Origin: Streptomyces sp. PR69
GTDB lineage: Bacteria; Actinomycetota; Actinomycetes; Streptomycetales; Streptomycetaceae
Direction: 5' to 3'
Assembly: GCF_026420845.1 (NCBI RefSeq)
Contig: NZ_JAOWCB010000003.1
Coordinates: forward strand, 248,001-312,000
Length of the DNA stretch: 64,000 nt
In this document: positions 51,907 to 59,904 of the stretch, one piece after another
Numbering within the stretch: position 1 is the stretch's first letter
Layout: the number at the start of each line of letters is the position of its first letter
The notes under the pieces: model-generated
The model's database searches: none
The model's input: only the letters and a program-made list of their open reading frames with translations
What the model was told of the DNA's origin: nothing
Made by a program: the position numbers and the translations under genes

Positions 51907-52902
51907 ATGAGCGGCAGCGAGATGAACGACAGCGATGTGATCGTGGTGGGCGGCGGGGTCATCGGGTTGACGACGGCCGTGACGCTGGCCGAGCGGGGCG
52001 GCGGGCGGCGGCGCGTACGGGTCTGGGCGCGCGACGCCCCGGCGGACACGGTCTCCGCGGTCGCGGGCGCGCTGTGGTGGCCGTACCGCATCGAGCCGGA
52101 GGACCTGGTGGGCGCCTGGTCGCTGGCCTCCCTGCGGGTGTACGAGCGGCTCGCCGCCCGCCCCGGCGAGACGGGGGTGCGGTTCGTCCCCGGCGTCCAC
52201 GCGGATATGGCGCTCTCCGGTCTTGGGCCGTGGGCGGGGCAGGTGGCCGGCCTGCGGGAGCTGGGGCCGGGTGCGCCGGAACTGCCGCCGGGCTGCGGCT
52301 CAGGGCTCGCTGCCCGGCTGCCGCTGATCGACATGCCGGTGCATCTGGAGTGGCTGCGCGGCCGGCTGGCCGCGGCGGGCGGGCAGGTCCAGACCCGGGA
52401 GCTGGCCTCGCTCGACGAGGCGGCGGCCGCGGCGGGGACGGTGGTCAACTGCACCGGGCTGGGTGCGCGGCGGCTGGTGCCGGATGAGCGGATACGGCCG
52501 GTGCGCGGGCAGTTGACGGTGGTGGAGAACCCGGGGATCGACGAATGGTTCACGGCCGTGGACACGGCGGCCGGCGCGACCTACTTCTTCCCGCAGCCGG
52601 GCGGGCTGGTCCTGGGCGGCACCGCGGAGGAGGACGACTGGCGCACCTCCCCCGACCCGGCGACGGCCGAGGCGATCGTGGCCCGCTGTGCACGGATCCG
52701 CCCCGAGATCGCGCACGCCCGTGTGCTGGCCCACCGGGTGGGGCTGCGCCCGGTCCGCTCGGGCGGCGTACGTCTGGAGGCGGTGCGCCGCCCGGACGGC
52801 GGGCTGCTGGTCCACAATTACGGACACGGGGGCGCGGGGGTGACGGTCGCCTGGGGGTGCGCGGAGGCGGCGGCGGAGCTGGCCTCAGCGGCCCTTCCCT
52901 AG
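51907..52902 (+). CDS. FAD-dependent D-amino-acid oxidase-like enzyme
   Basis: This 331-residue DAO-family flavoprotein has a Rossmann motif VIVVGGGVIGLTTAVTLAERG at 10-30, VSAVAGALWWPYRIEP (family W-W-P-Y substrate loop), IDMPVHLEWLRGRL, VVNCTGLGARRL, the RPVRGQLTVV strand, TYFFPQPGGLVLGGT, and the C-terminal FAD contact HNYGHGGAGVTVAWGCA. It should oxidise a D-amino acid or related amine with release of H2O2. The length is close to the family's 320-350. ATG 51907 is the first sensible start. Confidence 0.93.
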   Translation: MSGSEMNDSDVIVVGGGVIGLTTAVTLAERGGGRRRVRVWARDAPADTVSAVAGALWWPYRIEPEDLVGAWSLASLRVYERLAARPGETGVRFVPGVHADMALSGLGPWAGQVAGLRELGPGAPELPPGCGSGLAARLPLIDMPVHLEWLRGRLAAAGGQVQTRELASLDEAAAAAGTVVNCTGLGARRLVPDERIRPVRGQLTVVENPGIDEWFTAVDTAAGATYFFPQPGGLVLGGTAEEDDWRTSPDPATAEAIVARCARIRPEIAHARVLAHRVGLRPVRSGGVRLEAVRRPDGGLLVHNYGHGGAGVTVAWGCAEAAAELASAALP

Positions 52903-53010
52903 CTCCCGGCAAGCTCTGCCCTGGCGGGACGGCCGTTGTCTTCGCGCCCGCTTCCCGAGCCCGCACCGGCGCCGCCGCAGGCGGTCGCGGCCGGCGTCAC
53001 AGCAGCCGTG

Positions 53011-53033
53011 AGCGCCAGGGGAGCCCTGGCGCT
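53011..53033. terminator. Terminator-like hairpin between convergent genes
   Basis: A perfect ten-bp stem AGCGCCAGGG/CCCTGGCGCT with loop GAG lies in the 188-base gap between the convergent oxidase and carboxypeptidase genes. Confidence 0.7.
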
Positions 53034-53090
53034 GCGCGGCGAAGGGGACATGTTCACGGGAAGGCGTGCTCGGCGCACAGGTCCCAGGCA

Positions 53091-54392
53091 TCAGCAGCGG
53101 GCGAGCGGCTGGCCCTCCGTCAGGTGGTACGGGGCGCGGGCGTCGAGCAGCAGGGGCACGAGTTCGCGCTGCGACTGCCGCAGGGGCACCGTCGCGCCGC
53201 CCGCCGGGTCCGGGCGGGAGACGACGCCGTGCAGGGCGAGTTCGTCGTGCACGTCGGCGTACTGTCCGGCGCTCAGCCGGTAGCCGCAGGGCGGGTTCCG
53301 GAGGGTCTCGTCCGGGGTGGGCGGGTCGTTGTCCGCGCCGCCGAAGTAGACCGGTCCGTGGTCCAGCAGGCCCGACAGCCGGGCGGCGGCCGTGGTGGCC
53401 GCGATGCGGAGACGGCGTTCTCCGGCGTAGTCGAGGAGCCCGTCCAGGGCGGCGCGCTGACTGGCCACACGACGCCGCTTGTTGGCGGCCTGGTCGTGCT
53501 GTTCCTCGTCCGTCAGAGGGTCGACACGGCTCTCGATGAGCAGGCCGACGGCGTTCTTGACGCCCGAGGCGTTGCGGAGGATGCGTTCCTGGCCGTCGCC
53601 CGCGGTCTGTCTGACCGGTTCGCCGGTGACCGGGTCGGTCCAGATGCCGTAGGTGCCTGTGGTGAAGCCGTGGCGGTGTGCGGCGGGCCGCACATGGCGG
53701 CCGGACAGGATCCGCGCCTCCCGGTGGATTCCGGCGTCGGCATTGAGGTTGCGCGGCCACAGGTCGAACAGGTCCTTGTCGTAGTACGGCGGGGTGGCCC
53801 CGTACTCGTGCAGGTCGTAGACGACGTCGGGGCGTTCGTCGCGCAGGACGGCGGCCAGCGCGCGGCCTTCGGCGGTGCGCAGCGCGATGTGGTCGCGGTT
53901 GACGTCCACGCCGTCCGCGTTGCCGCGGGTGCCGGCTGCCCGCCCGTCGGGGTTGGCGGTGGGGACGACGAGGACGCGCGTACGGTCCAGAAGGCTGCGG
54001 GTCGCGCCGTCGCGCGCGTACGCCAGATCCCGCACGGCGCTCAGGCAGGCGTCGCGCCCGGCCGGTTCGTCGCCGTGCTGGCTGCACACCAGGAGCACGG
54101 TGACCGGGGCGTGCCGGGCCCCGACCCGTACGAGCTGGAGCGGACGGCCCTGCGCGGTCGTGCCGATCCTGCGGACCGACACCCGGTCGCCGGGGCCCGG
54201 CGCCCCGCGGTCGACCGCCGTGAGGAAGGCCTGTTCCTCCGCCCCGCTGGTCCAGCGCGCTCCCCCGCTGGTCTCAAAGCCCGTGCGGGGCTTGGGGTGT
54301 GCGGCCTGTGCGGGCGCGGTGACCAGCGGCGCGGCGAGTGCGGCGGCGGCCGCGGTCAGGGCGAGGGTGCGGAGCCGGACACGGGCGAACAT
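53091..54392 (-). CDS. Secreted M14-family zinc carboxypeptidase
   Basis: This 433-residue protein has an N-terminal signal peptide (basic FARVRLRTL, hydrophobic [14 protein letters not shown], cleavage after AQA). The M14 fold has the zinc ligands His and Glu in [10 protein letters not shown] near residue 107 and His in [22 protein letters not shown] is the substrate-pocket segment. The likely catalytic Glu lies in the later LLIESRVD segment. It probably removes C-terminal residues from extracellular peptides or cell-wall stem peptides. It is monocistronic. Confidence 0.92.
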   Translation of the reverse strand: MFARVRLRTLALTAAAAALAAPLVTAPAQAAHPKPRTGFETSGGARWTSGAEEQAFLTAVDRGAPGPGDRVSVRRIGTTAQGRPLQLVRVGARHAPVTVLLVCSQHGDEPAGRDACLSAVRDLAYARDGATRSLLDRTRVLVVPTANPDGRAAGTRGNADGVDVNRDHIALRTAEGRALAAVLRDERPDVVYDLHEYGATPPYYDKDLFDLWPRNLNADAGIHREARILSGRHVRPAAHRHGFTTGTYGIWTDPVTGEPVRQTAGDGQERILRNASGVKNAVGLLIESRVDPLTDEEQHDQAANKRRRVASQRAALDGLLDYAGERRLRIAATTAAARLSGLLDHGPVYFGGADNDPPTPDETLRNPPCGYRLSAGQYADVHDELALHGVVSRPDPAGGATVPLRQSQRELVPLLLDARAPYHLTEGQPLARC

Positions 54393-54617
54393 CTGCTGCT
54401 GCCTCCCGGATGACGACAGGGTGCGCGACGAGGTGACTGCACGGCTGGCCGCGCATCGCGGGGTGCGGGGACGCGCGCCTCGGCATGAGCGGGGACGGTA
54501 CTCCTGGCGACTGCCGTGCGACAGGGCGTCGTTCGGCCACGGGGGTGACGGGAAGCGGCCGCGGCGCGGGACGGGACGGGAGCGGGCACTCGCGTGCCGC
54601 GAGGACGCGCCTGGGCG

Positions 54618-54633
54618 GGGAGAGCGCTCTCCC
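54618..54633. promoter_or_regulatory. LacI-type operator palindrome
   Basis: GGGAGAGCGCTCTCCC is a perfect 16-bp palindrome about 87 bases before the LacI-family start. It has the central CG typical of LacI/GalR operators, such as the TGGGAGCGCTCCCA type in actinobacteria. Autoregulation is the simplest inference. Confidence 0.75.
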
Positions 54634-54704
54634 GCTGCCCGGCCTCGCGCCGATACCCTGGGCGGGAGGCCGCTGAACAGGCTGGCAAGCAGATGAGGAG
54701 CGCC

Positions 54705-55757
54705 GTGTTGCCGGAGCAGACCGCTGGTTCGCGTCCCACTCTCGAAGCCGTCGCGGCCCGCGCCGGAGTCTCCCGCGCCACCGCCTCACGGGTCGTCAAC
54801 GGCGGCGCGGGCGTGCGTCCCCCGCTCGTGGACAAGGTGCGGCAGGCCGTGGAGGAGCTGGGTTATGTGCCCAACCACGCGGCCCGCACCCTGGTGACCC
54901 GGCGCAACGGCGCGATCGCCGTGATCATCGCCGAGCCGGAGTTCCGGATCTTCTCGGACCCGTTCTTCGAGCAGCAGGTCCGCGGGATCAGCAGGGAACT
55001 GATCGCCTATGACGTGCAGTTGGTGCTGCTGTGGGTGGAGGGGCCGGGCGATCACGGCCGTATCGCCCGCTATCTGGGCGGCGGCCATGTGGACGGCGCG
55101 CTCGCCTTCTCGCTCCACCATGACGACGCACTGCCCTCCGTCATCCGCCGGGCGCGGGTGCCCGCCGTGTTCGGGGGGCGCCCCTTCCGTCCGGACGGGG
55201 GCGGCGAGCCCGAGGTCCCCTATGTCGACGCCGACAACCGCGGCGGGGCACGTGAGGCGGTGCGCCATCTGGTCTCACTCGGCCGCACCGGCATCGCGCA
55301 TATCGCCGGGCCGCGCGACCAGACCTCCGCGCTCGACCGGATCGCCGGATACCACGATGTGCTGGTGGACCCCGACCCGGAGCTGATCCGGCAGGGGGAC
55401 TTCACGGCGGAGAGCGGCGCGCGCGCCATGGCGGAGCTGCTTGAGCACCGGCCCGATGTGGACGCGGTGTTCGCCGCCAACGATCTGATGGCGTCGGGCG
55501 CCCTGCGCGTGCTGCGCGAGAGCGGCCGGAGGGTGCCGCAGGATGTGGCGCTGGTGGGTTTCGACGATATGCGCTCGGTCGTGGAGGCCGTCGATCCGCC
55601 GCTGACGACCGTCCGTCAGGACATCGAGGGCATGGGACGGTTGATGGTGCGGCTGCTGATGCGCGTGCTCGACGACCGGGGCGCGAATGGGTCGCGGTCC
55701 GGCGGTCCCGCCTCGATCATCACTCCGACGACGCTCGTCGTGCGGGCTTCCGCCTGA
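54705..55757 (+). CDS. LacI/GalR family transcriptional regulator
   Basis: This 350-residue repressor has an N-terminal HTH at about 10-60 ([22 protein letters not shown] with hinge helix [18 protein letters not shown]). A periplasmic-binding-protein-like effector domain includes [37 protein letters not shown] and [24 protein letters not shown]. The GTG at 54705 follows AGGAG by five bases and is preferred to ATG 54693. No sugar transporter or hydrolase is adjacent, so its regulon lies elsewhere. It may only autoregulate locally through the upstream palindrome. Confidence 0.94.
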   Translation: MLPEQTAGSRPTLEAVAARAGVSRATASRVVNGGAGVRPPLVDKVRQAVEELGYVPNHAARTLVTRRNGAIAVIIAEPEFRIFSDPFFEQQVRGISRELIAYDVQLVLLWVEGPGDHGRIARYLGGGHVDGALAFSLHHDDALPSVIRRARVPAVFGGRPFRPDGGGEPEVPYVDADNRGGAREAVRHLVSLGRTGIAHIAGPRDQTSALDRIAGYHDVLVDPDPELIRQGDFTAESGARAMAELLEHRPDVDAVFAANDLMASGALRVLRESGRRVPQDVALVGFDDMRSVVEAVDPPLTTVRQDIEGMGRLMVRLLMRVLDDRGANGSRSGGPASIITPTTLVVRASA

Positions 55758-56667
55758 GCTCGTTGCGTGCGGGCGGGGGCGCGCTCCGGATGAGGGTCTT
55801 CCGCGGGAGCGTGCCGTCGCGCCGCGCCTGCTGCCGGGCGCGCCGGGCCAGCGGCAGATAGCGCAGCCGCTCGGGAAGCGCCGGCACCACGGCCCGTACC
55901 ACCCGGCCGAAGCGGCGCAGCGCACGCTCCTGCCGGTCACTCCACTCAAGGCCGATCGCCTCACGGGCCTCGGGCGGCATCAGCCCGATGGTCATAAAGC
56001 GCCGGAAGCGCAGAATGCGCGGCAGCAGCAGCGGCCAGAGCGCGCGCAGCGCCAGCCGCAGCGCCAGCGGCCCGCGGTCGGGCGGCCGCACGGGCGCGTC
56101 GAGGGAGACGAGTTCGCGTACGACGGCAGTGGCCTCGATCTCTTCGGCGAGGACCGTGCGGTAGTACGGCCAGAATTCCTCCAGGGTCTGCGGCATGTCC
56201 CGGTCCCGAAGGCCCAGGATGCGCCCGACCCGGAGCCACTCCGCGTACAGGGCGCGCTCCTGCGCCTCGGTGAGCGGCCGGACCAGATAGCGGGCAGCGT
56301 GCTGGTAGACGGGGAAGCCGGTGGCGTGGACCCACGCGTAGTAGGCGGGGTCGAGCGCGTGGTAGCGGCGGCCGTGCGCGTCGACGCCCTGGATGGTCCT
56401 GTGCAGGTCGCGGAGTCTGCGGCCTTCGGCGGCGGCGTCCGGACCTCCGTACACCCACAGTTGGAGGGAGCGCAGCGAGCGTTCGCCGCGGCCCCAGGGG
56501 TCGGTGCGGAAGACGGAGTGCTCGTCGACGCCGGCGCCCACGGCCGGGTGGGCCACCTGCATCGTCAGGGCGGCGGGCAGCATCAGCAGCGCCCGCACAT
56601 CCCCGGCCAGCGTCCACAGCACCCCGCCGGGCGGGGGCGGCACGGGGTCGGTTGCGGCGCTGCTCAT
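55720..56667 (-). CDS. Oxygenase MpaB-family (DUF2236) protein
   Basis: This 315-residue protein of the latex-clearing/MpaB-like family is probably heme-dependent. Conserved parts include LWTLAGDVRALLMLPAALTMQVAHPAVGAGVDEHS, with the likely heme-associated His, and DPAYYAWVHATGFPVYQHA. The C-terminus is rich in Arg, Lys and Pro. ATG 56667 is used. The longer frame begins inside the upstream region. Its 3' end overlaps the convergent LacI gene by 38 bases. Confidence 0.88.
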   Translation of the reverse strand: MSSAATDPVPPPPGGVLWTLAGDVRALLMLPAALTMQVAHPAVGAGVDEHSVFRTDPWGRGERSLRSLQLWVYGGPDAAAEGRRLRDLHRTIQGVDAHGRRYHALDPAYYAWVHATGFPVYQHAARYLVRPLTEAQERALYAEWLRVGRILGLRDRDMPQTLEEFWPYYRTVLAEEIEATAVVRELVSLDAPVRPPDRGPLALRLALRALWPLLLPRILRFRRFMTIGLMPPEAREAIGLEWSDRQERALRRFGRVVRAVVPALPERLRYLPLARRARQQARRDGTLPRKTLIRSAPPPARNELRRKPARRASSE

Positions 56668-56861
56668 GCGGTCTGCTCCCCGTGCCTGTACGTGCTCGAT
56701 GCATCTTCCAGTATGCGCCGGTGCGGGGGCGGGTGAGGTGTTGGGGTGATCGTGCGGCGCAGGAAAGAAAGCCGCCTCCTGAGCATTACCAGAAGGTAAC
56801 TGTGGCTGATTTGATGTGGCGCGCCGGTCCCGCCCCCCACAGTCCGAACCCAGGAGAATCC

Positions 56862-57875
56862 GTGCCGCACTCATACTCCGCGCTGCGCAAAATCCGCGGC
56901 GCAGCCCTGTCCTCGGCGCTCGCCGCCGCGCTCCTCGCCGTCGCCGCGCCGGGCGCGACAGCTGCCTCGGCCGCGCCTGGCGCGACGGCCGCGGAGACTC
57001 CCCGGCTGAAAGTGCTGTCGTACAACGCGTTCCTGTTCAGCAAGAACCTGTACCCGAACTGGGGGCAGGACCACCGTGCCGCCGAGATACCGAAGACCTC
57101 CTTCTTCAAGGGCAATGACGTGGTCGTGCTGCAGGAGGCGTTCGACAACTCCTCGTCGGACGCGCTGATGAGCCGGGCCGCGGCCGAATACCCGTACCAG
57201 ACGCCGGTGATGGGCCGGTCCAAGAGCGGCTGGGACGCCACGGGCGGCGCGTACTCCTCCCTGACGCCGGAGGACGGCGGGGTGACGGTGCTCAGCAAGT
57301 GGCCGATCATCCGCAAGGAGCAGTACGTCTACAAGGACGCGTGCGGCGCCGACTGGTGGTCCAACAAGGGCTTCGTCTACGCGGTGCTCGATGTGAACGG
57401 CGCCAAGGTGCATGTGGTGGGCACCCATGCGCAGTCGACCGACCCGGGCTGCGACCCGGGCGAGGCCGCCGAGATGCGCAGCCGTCAGTTCCGGGCCATG
57501 GACGCGTTCCTGGACGGCAAGAACATCCCGGCCTCGGAGCAGGTGCTGGTCGCGGGCGACTTCAACGTGGATTCGCGCACCGCGGAGTACGCCTCGATGC
57601 TGTCCGACGCCGGTCTGGCGGACGCGGACGCGCGCACCGGGCACCCGTACTCCTTCGACACGGAGGAGAACTCGATCGCCTCCTACCGCTACCCGGACGA
57701 CCCGCGTGAGGATCTGGACTATGTGCTGCACCGGGCGGGGCACGCCCGGCCGGCCGGCTGGACCAATGAGGTGATCAAGGAGTCGTCCGCGCCCTGGACG
57801 GTCACCAGCTGGGGTGTGGACTACACCTACACCAACCTCTCCGACCACTACCCCGTCGTCGCCTCCGGGCGCTGA
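56862..57875 (+). CDS. Secreted sphingomyelin phosphodiesterase (endonuclease/exonuclease/phosphatase fold)
   Basis: This 337-residue Mg-dependent phosphodiesterase has a signal peptide (SALRKIRGAALSSALAAALLAVAAPGATA). The catalytic fold then shows KVLSYNAFLFSKNLYPNWGQ (metal Asn), VVVLQEAFDN (metal Glu), GTHAQSTDPGC, LVAGDFNVDS, the LDYVLH pair and the final SDHYPVVAS (catalytic Asp-His). It resembles bacterial neutral sphingomyelinases and hydrolyses sphingomyelin or related phospholipids outside the cell. GTG 56862 follows AGGAG by five bases. Confidence 0.93.
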   Translation: MPHSYSALRKIRGAALSSALAAALLAVAAPGATAASAAPGATAAETPRLKVLSYNAFLFSKNLYPNWGQDHRAAEIPKTSFFKGNDVVVLQEAFDNSSSDALMSRAAAEYPYQTPVMGRSKSGWDATGGAYSSLTPEDGGVTVLSKWPIIRKEQYVYKDACGADWWSNKGFVYAVLDVNGAKVHVVGTHAQSTDPGCDPGEAAEMRSRQFRAMDAFLDGKNIPASEQVLVAGDFNVDSRTAEYASMLSDAGLADADARTGHPYSFDTEENSIASYRYPDDPREDLDYVLHRAGHARPAGWTNEVIKESSAPWTVTSWGVDYTYTNLSDHYPVVASGR

Positions 57876-57886
57876 CCGGGCGGGCG

Positions 57887-57913
57887 TTGACCGCGAGGCA
57901 TTGACCGCGAGGC
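57887..57913. repeat. Two 13-bp direct repeats after the sphingomyelinase gene
   Basis: TTGACCGCGAGGC occurs at 57887-57899 and again at 57901-57913, separated by one base, with a third degenerate part following. It lies in the spacer before the metal efflux gene. Confidence 0.6.
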
Positions 57914-58024
57914 GGTGACCGGCGGGCAGTAGCCGCCGGGCCGTAATCGCAAGCCCTTCGCAGCTGGTCAGAGGCCGTTTTTCGGCAGTGGCCGCAAGGG
58001 GTTGTCTGTGCCACGGTGGTGGCC

Positions 58025-58933
58025 ATGACGGGTCTCGGGCACGTCCATGGCCACCACCATCACCACCATGATCAGGTGCTGGAGGGGTCCGCGCAGGGGC
58101 TGCGGACGCTCTGGTTCTCTTTCGCGGTGCTGGCGGCGACCACGCTGGTGCAGGCGGTGATCGCGGCGGCGTCGGGTTCGGTGGCGCTGCTGGGCGACAC
58201 CGTGCACAACGCGACGGACGCGCTCACCGCGCTGCCGCTGGCCCTCGCCTTCGTCCTGGGGCGGCGCGCCGCCACCCGCCGCTACACCTACGGCTTCGGG
58301 CGCGCCGAGGACCTGGCGGGCGTCTTCGTGGTGCTGGTGATCGCCTCCTCCGCGCTCTTCGCCGGATATGAGGCGGTGCGCAGGCTCATCGAGCCGCAGG
58401 ACGTGACCCATCTGCCGGCGGTGGCGGCGGCCGGTCTTGTGGGCTTCGCCGGGAACGAGTGGGTGGCCCGTGCCCGGATACGCACCGGCAAGAAGATCGG
58501 CTCCGCGGCGCTGGTCGCCGATGGGCTGCACGCCCGCACCGACGGTTTCACCTCGCTCGCCGTGCTGCTGGGCGCGGGCGGCGCGGCGCTGGGCTGGCGC
58601 TGGGCGGACCCGCTGATCGGCCTGGCGATCACAGCGGCCATCGCGGCGGTGCTCCGGGGCGCGGCCCGGGACATCTGGCACCGGCTGATGGATGCCGTGG
58701 ACCCGGCGCTGGTCGACCAGGCGGAGACCGCGCTGACGGGGGTGGAGGGCGTGCGGGCGGTGAGCGCGGTGCGGCTGCGCTGGCTGGGCCACGGACTGCG
58801 CGCCGAGACCTCGATCCGCGTGGATCCGGCGCTGACGGTCGCACAGGCCCATGCGGTGGCACAGGCGGCGGAGCACGCTCTAGTCCGCGGCGTCCGCCGC
58901 CTGACGGCGGCGACGGTCCAGGTCCGTCCCTGA
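58025..58933 (+). CDS. Cation diffusion facilitator with a poly-His N-terminus
   Basis: This 302-residue metal/proton antiporter has an N-terminus with the sequence GHVHGHHHHHHDQ, an extreme metal-binding leader. Six helices follow. The transport site includes LLGDTVHNATDALTALP (HxxxD) and LVADGLHARTDGFTSL (HxxxD in TM5), which together give the full set of Zn/Fe/Co ligands. The C-terminal cytoplasmic domain has LTGVEGVRAVSAVRLRWLGHGLRAETSIRVD. ATG 58025 is used and GTG 58016 is possible. It is a paralogue of the efflux gene at 40.3 kb with a different motif set. Confidence 0.93.
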   Translation: MTGLGHVHGHHHHHHDQVLEGSAQGLRTLWFSFAVLAATTLVQAVIAAASGSVALLGDTVHNATDALTALPLALAFVLGRRAATRRYTYGFGRAEDLAGVFVVLVIASSALFAGYEAVRRLIEPQDVTHLPAVAAAGLVGFAGNEWVARARIRTGKKIGSAALVADGLHARTDGFTSLAVLLGAGGAALGWRWADPLIGLAITAAIAAVLRGAARDIWHRLMDAVDPALVDQAETALTGVEGVRAVSAVRLRWLGHGLRAETSIRVDPALTVAQAHAVAQAAEHALVRGVRRLTAATVQVRP

Positions 58934-59073
58934 CGTCTCGTCGGGGGCGGTCGGCCCCGGCTCAGCCGCCCCCCGGCTCAACAGGCTCCGTCCGCGTCGG
59001 GGTCGTACACCGCCATCGCGATGCCCCGCGCCGTCAGCCGCCCGGCGGGAGAGCCGACAACCGCCGCAGGGTT

Positions 59074-59090
59074 TCTCACCAGTGGTGAGA
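59074..59090. promoter_or_regulatory. Palindromic operator candidate upstream of the MerR-type regulator
   Basis: TCTCACC-AGT-GGTGAGA is a perfect seven-bp inverted repeat with a three-base centre, 61 bases before the MerR-type start and just ahead of an AATACT element that could be a -10. This fits autoregulation by the regulator. Confidence 0.65.
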
Positions 59091-59150
59091 CAGCAATACT
59101 GTTGGACTCAAGGCGAGGAGGCGGCAGCCGGGAAGTGAGGCGCGAGGCAG

Positions 59151-59876
59151 ATGGCGACCGAGGCCGACGCCGGTGTGCACGGCGAGGAGATGACGCTCAC
59201 CGTCGACGAGCTGGCCGCGCGGGCCGGGGTGACCGTGCGGACCGTACGGTTCTACGGCACCCGCGGACTGCTGCCCCCGCCGTCGATCGGGCCCCGGCGC
59301 GTGGGCCGCTACGGCCCGGCCCATCTCGCCCGGCTGGCGCTGATCGAGGAGCTCCAGCACCAGGGCATGACGCTTGCCGCGATCGAACGCTATCTGGAGC
59401 AGCTGCCGGACGATCTGAGCGCCCATGACCTGGCGATCCACCGTGCGGTGGTGGCCTCCTGGGCGCCGGACTCGCCCGAGGAGGCCACCCGGGCCGAGCT
59501 GGAGCGGCGTGCCGGGCGGGAGCTGTCCGGGCAGGACGTCGAGCGGCTCGCGGCGATGGGCGTCCTCCAGCGCACCGGGGAGGGCGAGGAGGGTTACCGC
59601 CTCGATCCGGGGCTGCTGCGGCTCGGTGTGGAGCTGCTCGACGTGCCCATCGCGCACGAGACGATCCTGGCCGCCCGCAGCGTGCTGCTGGAGCACTCGC
59701 GGGCGGCCGCCCAGGAACTCACCCGGCTCTTCCGCGACGAGGTGTGGGACCCCGGGCAGGTGGCCGCGATGAAGTCGCTGTCGGCCCATATGCAGCCGAT
59801 CGTGGTGCAGGCGCTGGTGACCGCTTTTCAGCGGTTTCTGAAGGAGGAGCTGCGGGAGGCGTTCACCGCTCGGTGA
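59151..59876 (+). CDS. MerR family transcriptional regulator
   Basis: This is a 241-residue regulator. The winged-helix MerR domain lies at about residues 15-85: LTVDELAARAGVTVRTVRFYGTRGLLPPP followed by RVGRYGPAHLARLALIEELQHQGMTLAAIERYL. The C-terminal part is helical without a cysteine metal site, so it probably binds an organic ligand such as a fatty acid derivative. It converges on the beta-oxidation operon across a strong hairpin. Control of that operon is inferred from position and from the related palindrome. ATG 59151 is used, and ATG 59190 is an alternative. Confidence 0.92.
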   Translation: MATEADAGVHGEEMTLTVDELAARAGVTVRTVRFYGTRGLLPPPSIGPRRVGRYGPAHLARLALIEELQHQGMTLAAIERYLEQLPDDLSAHDLAIHRAVVASWAPDSPEEATRAELERRAGRELSGQDVERLAAMGVLQRTGEGEEGYRLDPGLLRLGVELLDVPIAHETILAARSVLLEHSRAAAQELTRLFRDEVWDPGQVAAMKSLSAHMQPIVVQALVTAFQRFLKEELREAFTAR

Positions 59877-59887
59877 ACGCCTCCCGC
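59852..59887. terminator. Bidirectional terminator hairpin with a 17-bp perfect stem
   Basis: GCGGGAGGCGTTCACCG and its exact reverse complement are separated by only two bases. The hairpin spans the stop codon of the MerR-type gene and ends 18 bases before the stop of the convergent fadB-like gene. A second, smaller GTTCACCG/CGGTGAAC pair lies at 59903-59923. It lacks a T-tract but is the strongest hairpin in the window. Confidence 0.85.
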
Positions 59888-59904
59888 GGGCGCGGGCACA
59901 CCGT

